Positions 10,570 to 21,294 are shown, counted from the stretch's first letter. The stretch: DNA of 24,986 nt from Auxenochlorella pyrenoidosa (GCA_001430745.1 KQ481983.1:3455933-3480918); one strand, 5' to 3'. Made by a program: numbers and translations. The notes: generated from the sequence alone by a model not told the origin.

Positions 10570-12490
10570 TCACTCCTCCTTCCTGTCGGAGCTGCTCTCG
10601 GCGGGCTTGGCGGGCGTGTGGCGCGGGATCTTGGTCACGATCTGCAGGCAGGGGAGCGGGGCAGGGGCCAGCAGGGTTGACCACAGAGGGGGCGATGCGG
10701 CGCGAGTGGGCAGGGTGGTGAGCAAGAGCTGCACTGGGCCTAGAGCTGCGTAGGCTCGCGCGGGCAGCGTGGCAGCGCATGCCAGGCAGCCCGAAAACGC
10801 CCCTGAATGGACTGCTTCCATGCAGAGCTGCGCGCGTAAGGGCGGCCGCGGCCAGCCGCAGCAGCGCATCATGGCAGGGAGCGGGCCCCACCTTGTGCAG
10901 GTGCTTGTCGTACACCGCCGTCCACTGCGCGCGCGCCTTGTCCACCAGGGCGTCGATCTCGGCCTTCTTCAGCTCGTACACCTGCCAAGGGGGGGGGGGC
11001 AAGAAGGGCGGTGAGGAGGGTGGAGGATCAAGCAGGGCAGGGGCGGGGGCAAGAAGGGCGGTGAGGAGGGTGGAGGACATGCAGGGCAGGGGCGGGGGCA
11101 AGAAGGGCAGTGAGGAGGGTGGATGATCATGCAGGGCAGGGACGGGTTTGGGGGTCGCGGCGATGGCCGGGCCCCGCTGCTGCGACTTGCATGCTGGAGA
11201 CCGGGGCACAAACAAGCGTTGGGCGCAGCACGGCTGGCCACAACCGGGCGGCGCAGCCGTTGCAGTGGCTACGCAAGGCGCCAGCTGGTGCATGGTGCCA
11301 GCTCGCGTTGGGTCCGCAGCAGCGGGAGCCAGCGGCGCCCCTGGCCTGCCCACCTTGGGTGCGGTGAAGGCGCCCAGCACCGCCGAGTAGGCCAGGCCCA
11401 CGATGGACACGGCGCCGGCCAGGCGGCCCACCACATACAGCACGCCCACCACAGAGCCGGTCAGCACGGGCTCGCGGCCAGTGGCCAGCCGGTTGGCGTA
11501 GGCTGCGGGGTGGACCAGCAAGGGCGCGTGTGAGCACCAGCAGCCGCAACAAGCCCCAAAATACATCCAGCGCAGCGGAGCTGGTCCCAGCCTTGGTGCC
11601 GGTTTGGAGGATGTGCGGGGCGTGAAAGAGTGGGGCTTCATGGCACCACTGCGGCAGCTGGCCAGCACGGATCTAGTCGGGGTCTGCAGGGTGTCTGCCC
11701 AGTCTTGCCCACGCAGACTTTGCCCCCGCAACCAGCACGCGCACCGAGCAACAAACGCATGCCATACAGCGAGTCCAGCCAGCAGGGCGGGAGCTGGCGC
11801 TGCCCGCTCACCCAGGCCCTTGTTGATGTGCACAGTCGCCTTCTCCGCCACATCCTTGGCGTCGCTCGCCTTGATCCCCTCCCTCAGCACCAGCGGCACC
11901 GGCACCGGCGGCCTGTGCGTGAAGCTGCGTGGAGGTGGGGGAAGGGCCCAGGAGTTGAGGGCACACGGCGCCACGCCGATCAGCAGGCCATGGGGCGCGC
12001 TGCCGTGCGGGCGGCATGGCATGCGAGTGCAGGATCCCCAGGACTTGCTTGCCTGGCCAGGTTGTTCCAAAGGAAGCAGCCCAGCACGAGCGTGAGCAGC
12101 GTGAAGGCCACCGTCTGCAGCAGGTTGATGTGCGCAAACTGCAGGAAGAGGAAGGCGGCGGTGGAGGCGCCCAACGCTGCGCCGCTCTTCTTCGGGTCCC
12201 GCCACAGCAGCAGCTCCTCCTGCGCAGGGGCCGTGGCGGCGAGCTCAGAACAACCTTCAGGATCCTCGAGTGGGGGAGGGGCCGCCCAGGCGGGCCACGG
12301 CGCGAAGGCGGGTGCAGGCCAGGCGGCATTGTCCCATGCGCCTGTGTCAGCCTCCACCCGCCGATCTCGGGGTCTTCAAGTCCTTGTGGTGCCCAACACC
12401 CGGGTCTGGTCAGCTGATCGCGGCCCATGTCTCCCCAAGGTCCCTCACCAGGGCTGGGTTCTTGAACGGGAGCTTGACAGTCTGAGCCAT
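10570..12490 (-). CDS. reticulon-like protein (plant RTNLB type)
   Basis: Six minus-strand exons: 12490-12449, 12219-12053, 11924-11812, 11502-11354, 10981-10892 and 10641-10570, all joined in frame for 210 aa. Residues 15-27 carry the reticulon-homology-domain opening EELLLWRDPKKSG. A long hydrophobic hairpin follows (about 30-68), then a hydrophilic loop containing VLREGIKASDAKDVAEKA, then a second hydrophobic region (about 120-152, LTGSVVGVLYVVGRLAGAVS). The C-terminal stretch is a charged helix and tail ending SSSDRKEE. Reticulons wedge into the cytosolic leaflet of the ER and bend tubules. The length is typical of plant/algal RTNLBs with short N-termini. The exon 2 donor is GC (CCAG, then GCAAGC); using the nearby GT shifts the frame. 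It is divergent from the TPR gene starting at 12999, 508 bp away. Confidence 0.9.
11000..11147. repeat. about 50-bp minisatellite, three copies, in a reticulon intron
   Basis: Units begin near 11000, 11050 and 11099 with CAAGAAGGGCGGTGAGGAGG or a one-base variant, and are 49-50 bp long with few differences. The array lies in the intron between reticulon exons 4 and 5, next to a run of eleven Gs (10989-10999) that forms the minus-strand polypyrimidine tract. Confidence 0.85.
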
Positions 12491-12931
12491 GGTGCCTAGG
12501 TGCTCAGACACTGGATCAGGACGGGGAACTTCCAAAAGCGGCGCCTGCAGTGGTTTTCATGTTGGGGGAAGCATGTCAGACCCATGCGTGTTTCTCTTGC
12601 TGCTGTGCCCTTCATGCCTAATTTTGCATCCCAATTGTCAATTACAACGCAAAACGCCCGCTGACAGCCACTTGGGTCGTGTCGGCACCTTTGCCTCAGG
12701 CGTTCTTCGTCGTCTCCCGCTTTGAAAGTTTGAAACAAGCTATCGAGAAGCCAAAAATACGCGCAGACGGCGCCCCTGTCCTCCCGAACTCCCAGCAGCA
12801 GCAGGTTGGCGGCAGCAGCGGCGGGAGGTGCTAGCAATACTGGTGCAGCGGGCAGCGCTCAGTGCTGTCAGGCAACAGACCACAGCATCATCATTGCCAT
12901 CTGCAGCAGCTGAAGTCGATTAGCAGCACGC

Positions 12932-12967
<36 letters not shown>

Positions 12968-12998
12968 CGTGCCACAGCAGGAGCAGGAGGGCTTGAGC
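12491..12998. promoter_or_regulatory. divergent promoter region, reticulon / TPR-DUF4604 genes
   Basis: 508 bp separate two divergent start codons. The middle (about 12590-12760) is the most AT-rich part of the neighbourhood. Near the plus-strand gene there is a CAG tract that probably lies in its 5' leader. No TATA box could be singled out. Confidence 0.45.
12933..12965 (+). repeat. (CAG)11 tract just upstream of the TPR gene start
   Basis: Eleven uninterrupted CAG units end 33 bp before ATG 12999. They are in frame with it, with no stop in between; the nearest upstream in-frame stop is the TAG at 12921. As no ATG lies between that stop and 12999, the tract is treated as 5' UTR. Confidence 0.85.
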
Positions 12999-15138
12999 AT
13001 GGGACGGCGCCGCGGCGGCGGTCGTGGACGGGGTGGCGGCGGCGGGTATGGCGAGGAGGGAGGCAGCGGGCGGTTTGAAGACCAGTACGGCGAAACGATG
13101 GTCGGGCAGGTGAGGTTGTGGTCCAGGCATGCACAGACTGCCACTGAGGAGCGGGTGGGAACCTGCTGAACACAACAATGCTCGTTCCAGCCTGCCACCC
13201 CGCTCGCCGATGTGATTTGCTGCTGGATTGCCCTGCGTTCGCTTCGCGTCTGGTGCTCATTGCGTGTCCCCCTGGGGCCTGTTGCTGCCCTGCAGGACCG
13301 CACAGAGTTTTACGGATTCAGCAGCGGCCGCGGCGGCGGCGGCACCAAGGGCGGCGACGCCGGCAGCCGCACCAAGCCCGGCAACGACGTCTCGTTCGTA
13401 CGGCACGTGCCCAAGTTCCTGCAGGCAAGCCTGTATGCATGCATGGAGGCATGCTGGCTTGCAGCCAGCCCGCTGCACCAGTGCGCGACAGCCGTGCGTT
13501 GCTGCCTGCAACAGAGCATTCGGAGGGGCTCGCTGCAGCGCTGCGAGCACGGCAGTGTGTCCTCATGTGGCCCATGCCTCCGCCACCGCCTCTGCCTTGC
13601 CTGCAGGCGCACGCCCACATGCTGGGGCAGGCGGTTGAGGAGGAGCCTGAGGCCGCGGCCCTGGCTGCCAAGTGGGACAGCGGGCACGACGAGGGCGGCG
13701 CAGCAGATGACGAGGAGGATGAGCAGGTGGGCGCACAGGGGACGCGCGGGGGCAGCGCCGCAGCGGGGTGCTCCCAGCCGTTGTCCCGCCATGCTGCCGC
13801 TGGCACACAGCGCCACGCCGCGCGCGTCTGCGGGTCTGGCCCCTGCGCGGCAGCCCTGCTGGGGCCATGTGTGTTTCGCTGCCAGGGCCGCACACCCACG
13901 CCTTGACTTGGCTGGTGGCTGCCGCTGGACCCCCCGCAGGAGGCGCTGCGCCGGGCGATAGAGCAGGACCCGTCGCTGCTTGCGCAGCACCCGGAGCTGC
14001 AGGCGGTTGCCGACAAGGCGCAGGCAGAGGGGCTGAAGGCCAAGGGCAATGCCGCCTTCTCCGCCGGCAAGCTGCAAGAGGCAGTCGAGCTGTTTGGGCG
14101 CTGCATCGAGCTGGACGGCGGCAACCACATCTACTGGAGCAACCGGGCGGCGGCGAGGACCGGGCTGAAGGACTACCAGGGGGCGGCCAAGGACGCGGCC
14201 CGGTGCACAGAGCTTGCGCCGCGGTGGGCCAAGGGCTGGAGCCGGCTGGGGGCGGCATACTATGGGCTGGAGGACTACTCGCAGGTGCGCGCCAGCGGGG
14301 GGGGGCAGGGGTGGGGGGAGCACACGCGAGGGGTTCGGGCGGGCTGAGGCACAGCATGCATGGCAGCCGAGCTGGGGTGCCCTGGCGTGCGCTGCAGTAC
14401 CATTTTGTGGCAGGAGGCAGGGGTGCGGGTGGCCCGGACAGGAGATGGCAGGAAGGTCGCTCGTTGCGCAGGGGCTTGAGCCAGGCAGCCGTAACCATCA
14501 GTGCGTCCAAGCCTGTCCGCGCCTGCCCCCCTCCTTGCACTCCCCATGCACCCCTGAGATTGCTGGCATTGCAATTTTTTTCTTAAACAAGCGGCAGACG
14601 CGAGCCTGCTTAGCTTGCCACAGCTGCGCATTTCTCGGCCTGAAGGCGCCCTCATCACCCCCCCTGCCCTCGTGGCCCGGCACCCTGGACACCCATGCAG
14701 GCGCGAGAAGCCTACGAGCGGGCGGTCAAGCTGGAGCCAAACGATGCGCAGCTGCAAGTGGCGCTGCAAAAGGCGGCGGCCAAGGAGTCGAAGCAGGTTC
14801 GGCGCCAGCTGGCGGGGGTCCGGATGCCCTAGGGTTTGGAGGCGCCCGAGCGCTCGGGGGGCAGCTGGTCCCAGGCCTGCGAGGGCGCCCTTGTCTGCTG
14901 GCCTGCTGCACGCCTCGCTTCATGCTGGGCCTACTGGCGGTGCTTGCCTGCCCCCCACCCTGCCCGCTGTCAGATCTCCGAGGGCAGGCACGTGTTCAAG
15001 CGGCGGCTGGACGAGGCAAACGAGGGCGAGGCCGGCGGCAAGCGGCAGCACACCACCGTGCCAGCGGCGGCAAAGAAGAAGGAGAAGAAGCTGCTGTCGT
15101 TTGGGGACGACGAAGATGGAGGGGATGATCAGGGATAG
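12999..15138 (+). CDS. KIAA1143/DUF4604-like protein with an inserted carboxylate-clamp TPR domain
   Basis: Six exons (12999-13109, 13296-13424, 13607-13726, 13940-14284, 14701-14796, 14974-15138), all phase 0, give 321 aa. Residues 1-22 form an RGG-rich tip. Residues 67-86 (NDVSFVRHVPKFLQAHAHML) match the start of the KIAA1143/DUF4604 family (VSYVRP..PxFL), followed by an acidic DDEEDEQ patch. Residues about 145-267 are three TPRs. Clamp residues K153, N157, N188, K218 and R222 are spaced exactly as in Hop TPR1, which binds the EEVD tail of Hsp70/Hsp90. After the TPRs the family's C-terminal signatures resume: EGRHVFKRR, a Lys-rich stretch and LLSFGDDED near the end. So the TPR block seems inserted between the two halves of a DUF4604-like protein. 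The exon 2 donor is GC (CTGCAG, then GCAAGC). Hsp70/90 binding is inferred; the DUF4604 part has no known role that I can cite. Confidence 0.85.
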
Positions 15139-15279
15139 GGGCTTAGCGCGCCGGCACACGATGCGCTGGTGTATCCCACGGGTCTACCAGCCAGAGTGGA
15201 CGAGGCGCCGGCGCCGAGGCACCTCGCACCATCGCCTGCTCCATCTTGCCTCTTCAAGACTTCTGCCCGACACCCACAC

Positions 15280-15284
15280 TGTAA
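15280..15284 (+). terminator. TGTAA poly(A) signal candidate for the TPR-DUF4604 gene
   Basis: It lies 142 bp after the stop and 150 bp before the DGD1 start codon, so the two tandem genes are packed closely. Confidence 0.55.
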
Positions 15285-15433
15285 AAGACAACCAGCAGCC
15301 CCCCGATCACCTCAAACAGGAGCAGCGCGCCTGCGTCAGCCTGGCGTGCACCAGTGCGTCAACTGCGCGCCAGCTCAGTGAACTTCGAGATGCCCGCACC
15401 ACCTTCGCTTTCGACATTTTGCTCCCGGCAACT

Positions 15434-18400
15434 ATGTCGTCCCACGGCGATGACGGCCAGCCCCTTTGGCGGCCGCCCCCGACCCTACGAACGCTGCACA
15501 AGTCCCTCAGCTCCTCGCTAACCTCTTCCTCTCAGCAAGCGCTCGTACCCCTTGGAAGGGTTTCCTCCACGCTCGAGGATGTGAAGAAGAACGCGGGTGC
15601 GATAGTTGCGGCGGCGCAAACGACGCTGGCTCCCCTGGCGGACGACCTGCAGCTGCTCAAACGCGTGGGAGAGCCCCGCAGCGGCATGCGGCGCGTGCAC
15701 AGCGAGAGCAACTTTGCCCGCCCGGCGGCGCGCCTGCGGCTGCAGCGCCCGCCCGCCGCAGGCTTTGGCCCGGCTGAGCCCAGCTCGCCGCAGGCCCAGC
15801 CGCAGCAGCTGTCGCGTGATCAGCAGCGACAGGTAGACGCCTGGGACTGGCTGAATGCGCTCAACTCCACGCTCAACCAGGCGCGGGCCGCGCAGCAGAG
15901 CCGCTTCCAGCTGTCGCGAGCAGGGCTGGAGGAGCAGGTACGCCGCTGCCCTTGTTATGCCGCCAGCTTGCAACAACCGTGGCGCTGCCACCATGCTGCT
16001 GGCCGGGGTGTTGTGGGGATCACTTCGCAAGACTGGCATCCGCGATCTGTTGGCCCCCGCCTGCTGCCTGCATTCTGTCGGTTGGTGCCGTGCAGCTGCA
16101 TGCTGGAAACCCGGCCTATGCATCCACAGCGATACCGCCTTTCAACCGACGCCCTCCTTGTGTTGCCCACCCCTCCTGTGAGCTGCCCGCAGGCCAAGCA
16201 GCTGGTGCACAGCGCGTCCAGCATGAGCCTATCGGACGTGAAGGAGCAGCTTTTGCAGAAGCCCAAGGAGGCGCTGTCGAATGCGGCCGCCACGCTGGGC
16301 ACCTGCCAGGCCAACCTCACCAGCCTGTCGCAGAGCCTGCAGTCCAGCCTGGCAGAGGGGCGCTCCAACCTGGAGCGCCACCTGTCGACCCTGGGCGAGC
16401 CAGGCTCGCCCTCCTCCGCCTCCTCCCGCCTCGCCGCGCTGCTCAGCCCCCCTCGGCTAAGCGGCCTGGCGGGCAGCGGCGCAGCAGACAGCGGCAGCGG
16501 CGGCGAGGAGCAGCAGGGCGGCGAGGGGCTGCCGCCGTGGTCGCTGCTGCCGGCGCCGATGCGGGGGCGCGAGGCGGCGGCCATCGAGGCGCTGGTGACA
16601 GAGGATGAGCAGGATGGGCAGCAGGAGGAGGAGGGCAGCGGGCGCGGCTGGGGACCCTTCCAGGTGAGGCTGGCCTGCTCCATTGATTGGGTGGTGGGGC
16701 TGCACGGGATGGAAGTCTGTTCCTATGCGATTGCACCCACACGGTGGAGTGCCTCTGCTCAGTTGCGTCCACTGGTGAACTGCTGTGCCTGATGAGCTCA
16801 CCTGGAGTGCGCCCACCGTCGCTCATCTGAAACCCCCCCTTTTTGTGCCCCATCTGCAGCGGCAAGCGCAGCGGCGCCGGCGCAGCAAGGAGGGCGAGGC
16901 CCGCAGCAGCCTGCGGGAGGAGGGGCGGCAGGTGCTGATCGTCACCACCGCCGCCCTGCCCTGGATGACCGGCACTGCCGTCAACCCGCTGCTGCGCGCC
17001 GCCTACCTGGCCAAGGACAAGGGCCGCAAGGCAAGCGCGCTGGCCACTCGCCTGTTGGGAGCGCTGGGTGGGCGCCGTGTTGGCAGGCGGGGCGGGCGAG
17101 GCGCGAGGCCAGCACGCGCAGGGGCCCATGTGCGTTCCGGGCTGAGACTAGGGAGGGAGGGCACGCGCGCATCGTGCAGGCTCCAGCAGCTGATGCATGC
17201 ATCTTGTGAGCACGTTTCCCCGTTTCTGCCCTTGCAGGTGACGCTCATGATTCCCTGGCTGGCCAAGGCGGACCAGAGCAAGGTGTTTCCCAACAACACT
17301 ACGTTTGAGACCCCCGAGCAGCAGGAGGAGGTGAGGGCTGTGCAGGAGCTAGCCTTGGCAGGCGCGCTGGGGGGGAGCAGCAGGCCATAGTGCCGGCCTG
17401 CAAGACGCGTTCGCCATGGCCCTGCATGCATGCGCTGCCCTGCCCGCCGCCCCTGAGCAGGCTTGCCAGCTCAAGCTGCTTTTCGTAGCACCGTCCTGCC
17501 ACTAATGCCCAACCCTCTGTGGCCTCTGTGCCGCCCCCCCCCCCCCCCCCCCCCTCCCTCTGCAGTACGTACGCAACTGGGTGAAGAAGCGTACCGGGTT
17601 CGAGAGCGACTTCAAGGTGACCTTCTACCCGGGGCGCTACGCGCCGGAGAAGTGCTCCATCCTGCCGGTGGGCGACCCCACGCAGTATGTCCCCGACCAC
17701 GAGGTGAGGCGCCTGCCGGGCCGGCCCTTCCGCCGACGGGCATATTCTGTCGCTTGCCAGGAGGGGCGTTTGGGCTGGCTGGCCGCAAACCTGCGCATGG
17801 AACGGCTGGGCAGCGCTGCAAGTTTCTGCCTGATTGGCTCACGCCCAGGGCCATGGTTGTTCGACCTGCTGCTGAGGATCCCGACCTTTTGAACAGTCTC
17901 CAGTGCGAGATACCCGCGGCCTGGCGCTCGCCTCGCACCTGCCGAGCCCCCTCACAGCCCCCCACTCTTGCCGGCCCCTCCCCCTTCCCACCCCTCAGGC
18001 CGACGTGGCCATCCTGGAGGAGCCGGAGCACCTGAATTGGTACCACCACGGCCGGCGGTGGACCGACAAGTTCAACCACGTGGTGGGGGTGGTGCACACC
18101 AACTATCTCGACTACGCGCGCAGGTGGGGGGTGGGGGTGGGGGGGTGGGGGTGGGAGGCGGTGTGTCTGGCCCTGGGGGACATCTGGGGCGCGGGCAGCT
18201 GCAGGATTGTGGGCCTACACATGAGGCAGCCGGGAAGGCTAGTCTTGGGGAGGGAGCTTTGGTATGTAGCCAGGCATCGTCGCCTGTGGCGTGTGCAGGG
18301 GAAGCCCAGGGTGCGGCCTGCAGGTAGTGAAGGCATGTCAAACGGCCCTGCCCCCCCCCCCCCCTCCTTGCCTTGCCCCGGTTGCAGGGAGGAGGGCGGC

Positions 18401-20550
18401 GACACCAAGGAGTTCCTGCTCAAGCACATCAACAACTGGGTGAGCAGGCGCGGCAGCGCCTGCCTGGGTGCACGCTGCCGTGAAAGCTGCGAGGGGAGGA
18501 CCTGTGCGCCGCTGGCCTGCCTGCTGGCCTGCGCATCGGCACCACGCTCAACACAACCTGCCCCTGCACCCCCCGCCCCAGGTGTGCCGCATCTACTGCC
18601 ACAAGGTGGTGAAGCTGAGCGACGCTGTGCAGCCGCTGCCCAAGCAGACCACCGAGTTTGTACACGGCGTGGCCGAGTCCTTCCTGGACGTCGGGCAGAA
18701 GAAGGCGCAGCCGCCGCCAGAGGGCGGCAAGCGGTGAGCGCCCAGGCAGCGCCCGTGTCTGGGCGTGGCATGCTGCCGCGCCAAAACCTGCCGCACGCTG
18801 GCTCTGCCTCGTCAGCCTCCCGCCGCCCCAGTTTCGTCCGTGGACGGCAGTCCCTGCGTATGGTGGCGCAGGCCCTCGCTGCTCCCCCCAGCCCCCTGCT
18901 TGCCCCCGCCTGGCCTCACTGCTCCTTGTCTGTCTGTCGGTGCCCCACGATGGCGCAGCTTCCAGCGCGGCGCGTACTTCATCGGCAAGGTGGTGTGGGC
19001 CAAGGGCTACACCGAGCTGCTGGAGCTGATGACCAAGCACTGCTCCGCGCACGGCGACGTCGACATGGACTGCTACGGCACCGGGGAGGACCTGGAGGCG
19101 GTGAGTGGCGGCGCCCCGCCCCCCGGCGGCCCCGGCTGGCCGCCCGGCCGTGGCCGCCCCCAGGCCAAGGTGTGCCTGGACTGCTACGGCACGGGGGAGG
19201 ACGTGGAGGCGGTGAGACGTTGCTCCTGGGCCTGGGCCTGGCTGGCAAGGTGCCGCACCTCAGGGCTGCGTACAGCCGCGGAACGCCAGCCCGTCGGCCA
19301 GCAGGCTGTCTGGAGGGGTAAGTGTGCGGCCTCAGGTACGCCCCATCCAGGTACGCCGCGTGCATTGTGCACGTGCTGCGCTTGAGGGGCGCATGTGGGC
19401 TGAGCCCGCCTGCCCTCCCCCCCCCCCCCCCTCCCCGGCCCGCAGGTGAAGAGCGAGGCGGCGCAGCGCAAGCTCAGCCTGCGCTTCCACGGCGCCAAGG
19501 ACCACCTGGACACCTCCATGCACGAGTACCAGGTGGGGAGGAGCTGTGGCCAGGCCACAGCATGGCAGGCCCAAGAGGCCGCATTCAGCCGCCCGTATAC
19601 GGCCAGGGCGTGCGCATACAGACTCTCTATAAATCCGACCCCTTCATCGCGCTCCTTCTGCGTGCCCCCTCCTTCCTTCCTCCCCAGGTGTTCATCAACC
19701 CCTCCACCTCGGACGTGGTGGCCACCACCACCGCCGAGGCGCTGGCCATGGGCAAGTGGGTCATCTGCGCCGACCACCCCTCCAACCGCTTCTTCTCGCA
19801 GTTCAAGAACTGCCTCATCTTCAAGTGAGGCCCCAGGGGCAGCGCCAGCAGGGGAAGGGAGGCACGCAGTGGTCCATGTGGACGAAATTTGGGATCCCTG
19901 CTCCCGGCCCACCAGCGCTGCACCAAAGCATGCTGGACCTCCTGGTGAACCGCCGCCCCTGTTGCGCGCCATCCCGTGTGCGCAGGTCCCCCGAGGAGTT
20001 CTCCCAGCACATTGAGCACGCCCTGGCGCACGAGCCCCACCCCATGACGCTCGAGGAGCGGCGCCACCTCACCTGGGAGGCCGCCACCGAGCGCTTCCTG
20101 GACGTCACCGGTGGGTGGGGGGTCAGGCTGCGCCAGCGGCGATTGCAGTGGTCTTTGGCGCAGTGCTGTGCCTGGGATGGCCGGGCGGCCCACTTGGCCC
20201 CAACCCGTCGCCTCGCTCCCTTCTGCCCTCACCTCCCCTCGCCCGCAGAGCTGACTGAGAAGGACCTGAAGCACTCGGCGGTAGACAACATCCTGTGGGG
20301 CGCGCACAAGGCGCTGACGGGGTCGGAGCCGCTGCGCGCGCTGGCGGGCGCCGGCGCCAACACGCGCGACGCGCCGCAGCGCCTCACCGACTACGACCCC
20401 TCCCTGTCCGAGGCCCCCGGCCTGTTTGACGACCGCAAGCGGCTGACCAAGGCGGCCGACAGGAGCGGCGGCGCTGCTGGCGGCGGCGGCCGCGCGGCGG
20501 CTCGTGCAGCCGTCCCTGTTGCAGCAGTGACGGTGAAGCAGCGCGTGTAG
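15434..20550 (+). CDS. DGD1: digalactosyldiacylglycerol synthase, DGD1 type
   Basis: It transfers galactose from UDP-galactose to MGDG to make DGDG at the chloroplast outer envelope (family knowledge, GT4-like). Thirteen exons: 15434-15937, 16193-16663, 16860-17030, 17238-17330, 17566-17703, 17999-18123, 18388-18439, 18582-18733, 18959-19100, 19446-19532, 19688-19824, 19986-20110 and 20249-20550. All keep frame, giving 832 aa, close to plant DGD1 (about 800). The N-terminal ~350 residues form a DGD1-type extension with helical and low-complexity parts. The catalytic part includes [82 protein letters not shown] and [20 protein letters not shown], all diagnostic. The C-terminus ends in an Ala/Gly-rich tail not expected from plants. 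The exon 3 donor is GC (CGCAAG, then GCAAGC). An extra in-frame exon copy lies in the intron after 19100. The N-terminal half is too diverged to exclude extra small exons. Confidence 0.94.
17534..17554 (+). repeat. C21 homopolymer, intron polypyrimidine tract
   Basis: Twenty-one consecutive Cs a few bases upstream of the acceptor at 17565 in DGD1. Similar C runs precede other DGD1 acceptors (18351-18364, 19417-19431). Confidence 0.9.
19164..19211 (+). other. duplicated 48-nt exon copy within a DGD1 intron (possible cassette exon)
   Basis: Flanked by its own CCCCAG acceptor and GTGAGA donor, it is 16 codons long and phase 0 like its neighbours, so inclusion would add 16 residues after residue 616 without a shift. 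The translation [16 protein letters not shown] repeats the end of the preceding exon ([12 protein letters not shown]). It looks like a tandem duplication of the exon end plus donor. Whether it is spliced in is unknown. Confidence 0.7.
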
Positions 20551-20910
20551 CACACCCACGGTGCCTCCAATACCTGCCGACATGCCCGTGCAGGCTGATG
20601 CTGACTTGTGTTGCGTGGCGTGTTGTGTGCGCGCTGACGATCCTAGGTTTTCCCAGCTTACTTGCTTTGCCCTGGTTCAGACTGAATAAACCCCATCTTC
20701 TCATCACTTCCTTTGCCAACACAACCCCCTGGCACCCATGTATCAATAGCCGCTTGGCTGCCCTGCTGCAGCATGCTTGTGCTCGAAAACTGTCCGCTGC
20801 GGGCGGCCAGTTCCATGCTAGATCGATACAGCATTGCCGATTGGTGGATTCTTTTCCAGCTTCACACCTGGATTTTTTGTTCTGCCTTATCGCCTGATCC
20901 CCCAGCCCTC

Positions 20911-20915
20911 TGTAA
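20911..20915 (+). terminator. TGTAA poly(A) signal candidate for DGD1
   Basis: 361 bp after the stop. AATAAA at 20685-20690 is nearer to the stop but is not the usual signal in green algae. Confidence 0.4.
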
Positions 20916-21286
20916 ACAGTACTGTTCACATGAGCTGGGTTCCTGGGGAGATGAGCCAGCGGTGAATGCGCAGTTTGAGCGGCTTGGGACAGGTGATCTT
21001 TGGGCGACTAACCCCGTTACTTTTCATCCTCAACATCCAATTGTTTCCATGTTGGCAATCAATCGCTATGCACTGCTCGCGTGTGGCGAATGCGCGTTCC
21101 TGGGCACCTGCCCCAGCGTAGTGCTGCTGGTCAACCAGTCCAGGCTCGAACCCTCACTGCGGACGAAGCTGCCGAGGATCAAGCAGACTTGACCCCTCCA
21201 ATGATGGAGGTTCTTGTTCTTATGTGAATCCATCAAGGGGAGCAGGGTTCCTGCGGGCTCTGCCAAAAGTCAAAGCCTCCGGTGCT

Positions 21287-21294
21287 TTCCAGAA
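21287..21294 (+). promoter_or_regulatory. possible heat-shock element core upstream of Hsp110
   Basis: TTCCAGAA matches the inverted pair TTCnnGAA of heat-shock elements and lies about 170 bp before the start codon of an Hsp110 gene. Only two of the usual three pentamers are clear, so this could be chance. Confidence 0.3.

Noticed and set aside
11000..11147. Tandem repeats as a CRISPR array
   Set aside because: Units abut with no spacers, only three copies, inside a eukaryotic intron.
9995..12205. A 736-codon open frame on the minus strand
   Set aside because: It runs through reticulon exons and introns in mixed frame and downstream DNA; its translation is low-complexity and it contains only two true exon pieces (reticulon exons 3 and 4). 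The spliced reticulon explains the signal.
13310..14540. Long minus-strand open frames (over 300 codons) opposite the TPR gene
   Set aside because: Arg/Ala/Pro-rich antisense shadows of GC-rich exons; the plus strand gives TPR motifs with frame-consistent splicing.
14615..16792. A 725-codon continuous plus-strand ORF taken as one protein
   Set aside because: It reads through the 3' end of the TPR gene and its intergenic gap; only the part from ATG 15434 is the DGD1 N-terminus, and an intron is present within it.
20685..20690. AATAAA as the DGD1 poly(A) signal
   Set aside because: Green-algal transcripts mostly use TGTAA; the AATAAA is recorded only as an alternative.
21203..21222. TTCTTGTTC cluster as a heat-shock element
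   Set aside because: The TTC units are in the same orientation rather than inverted, so it does not fit an HSE.
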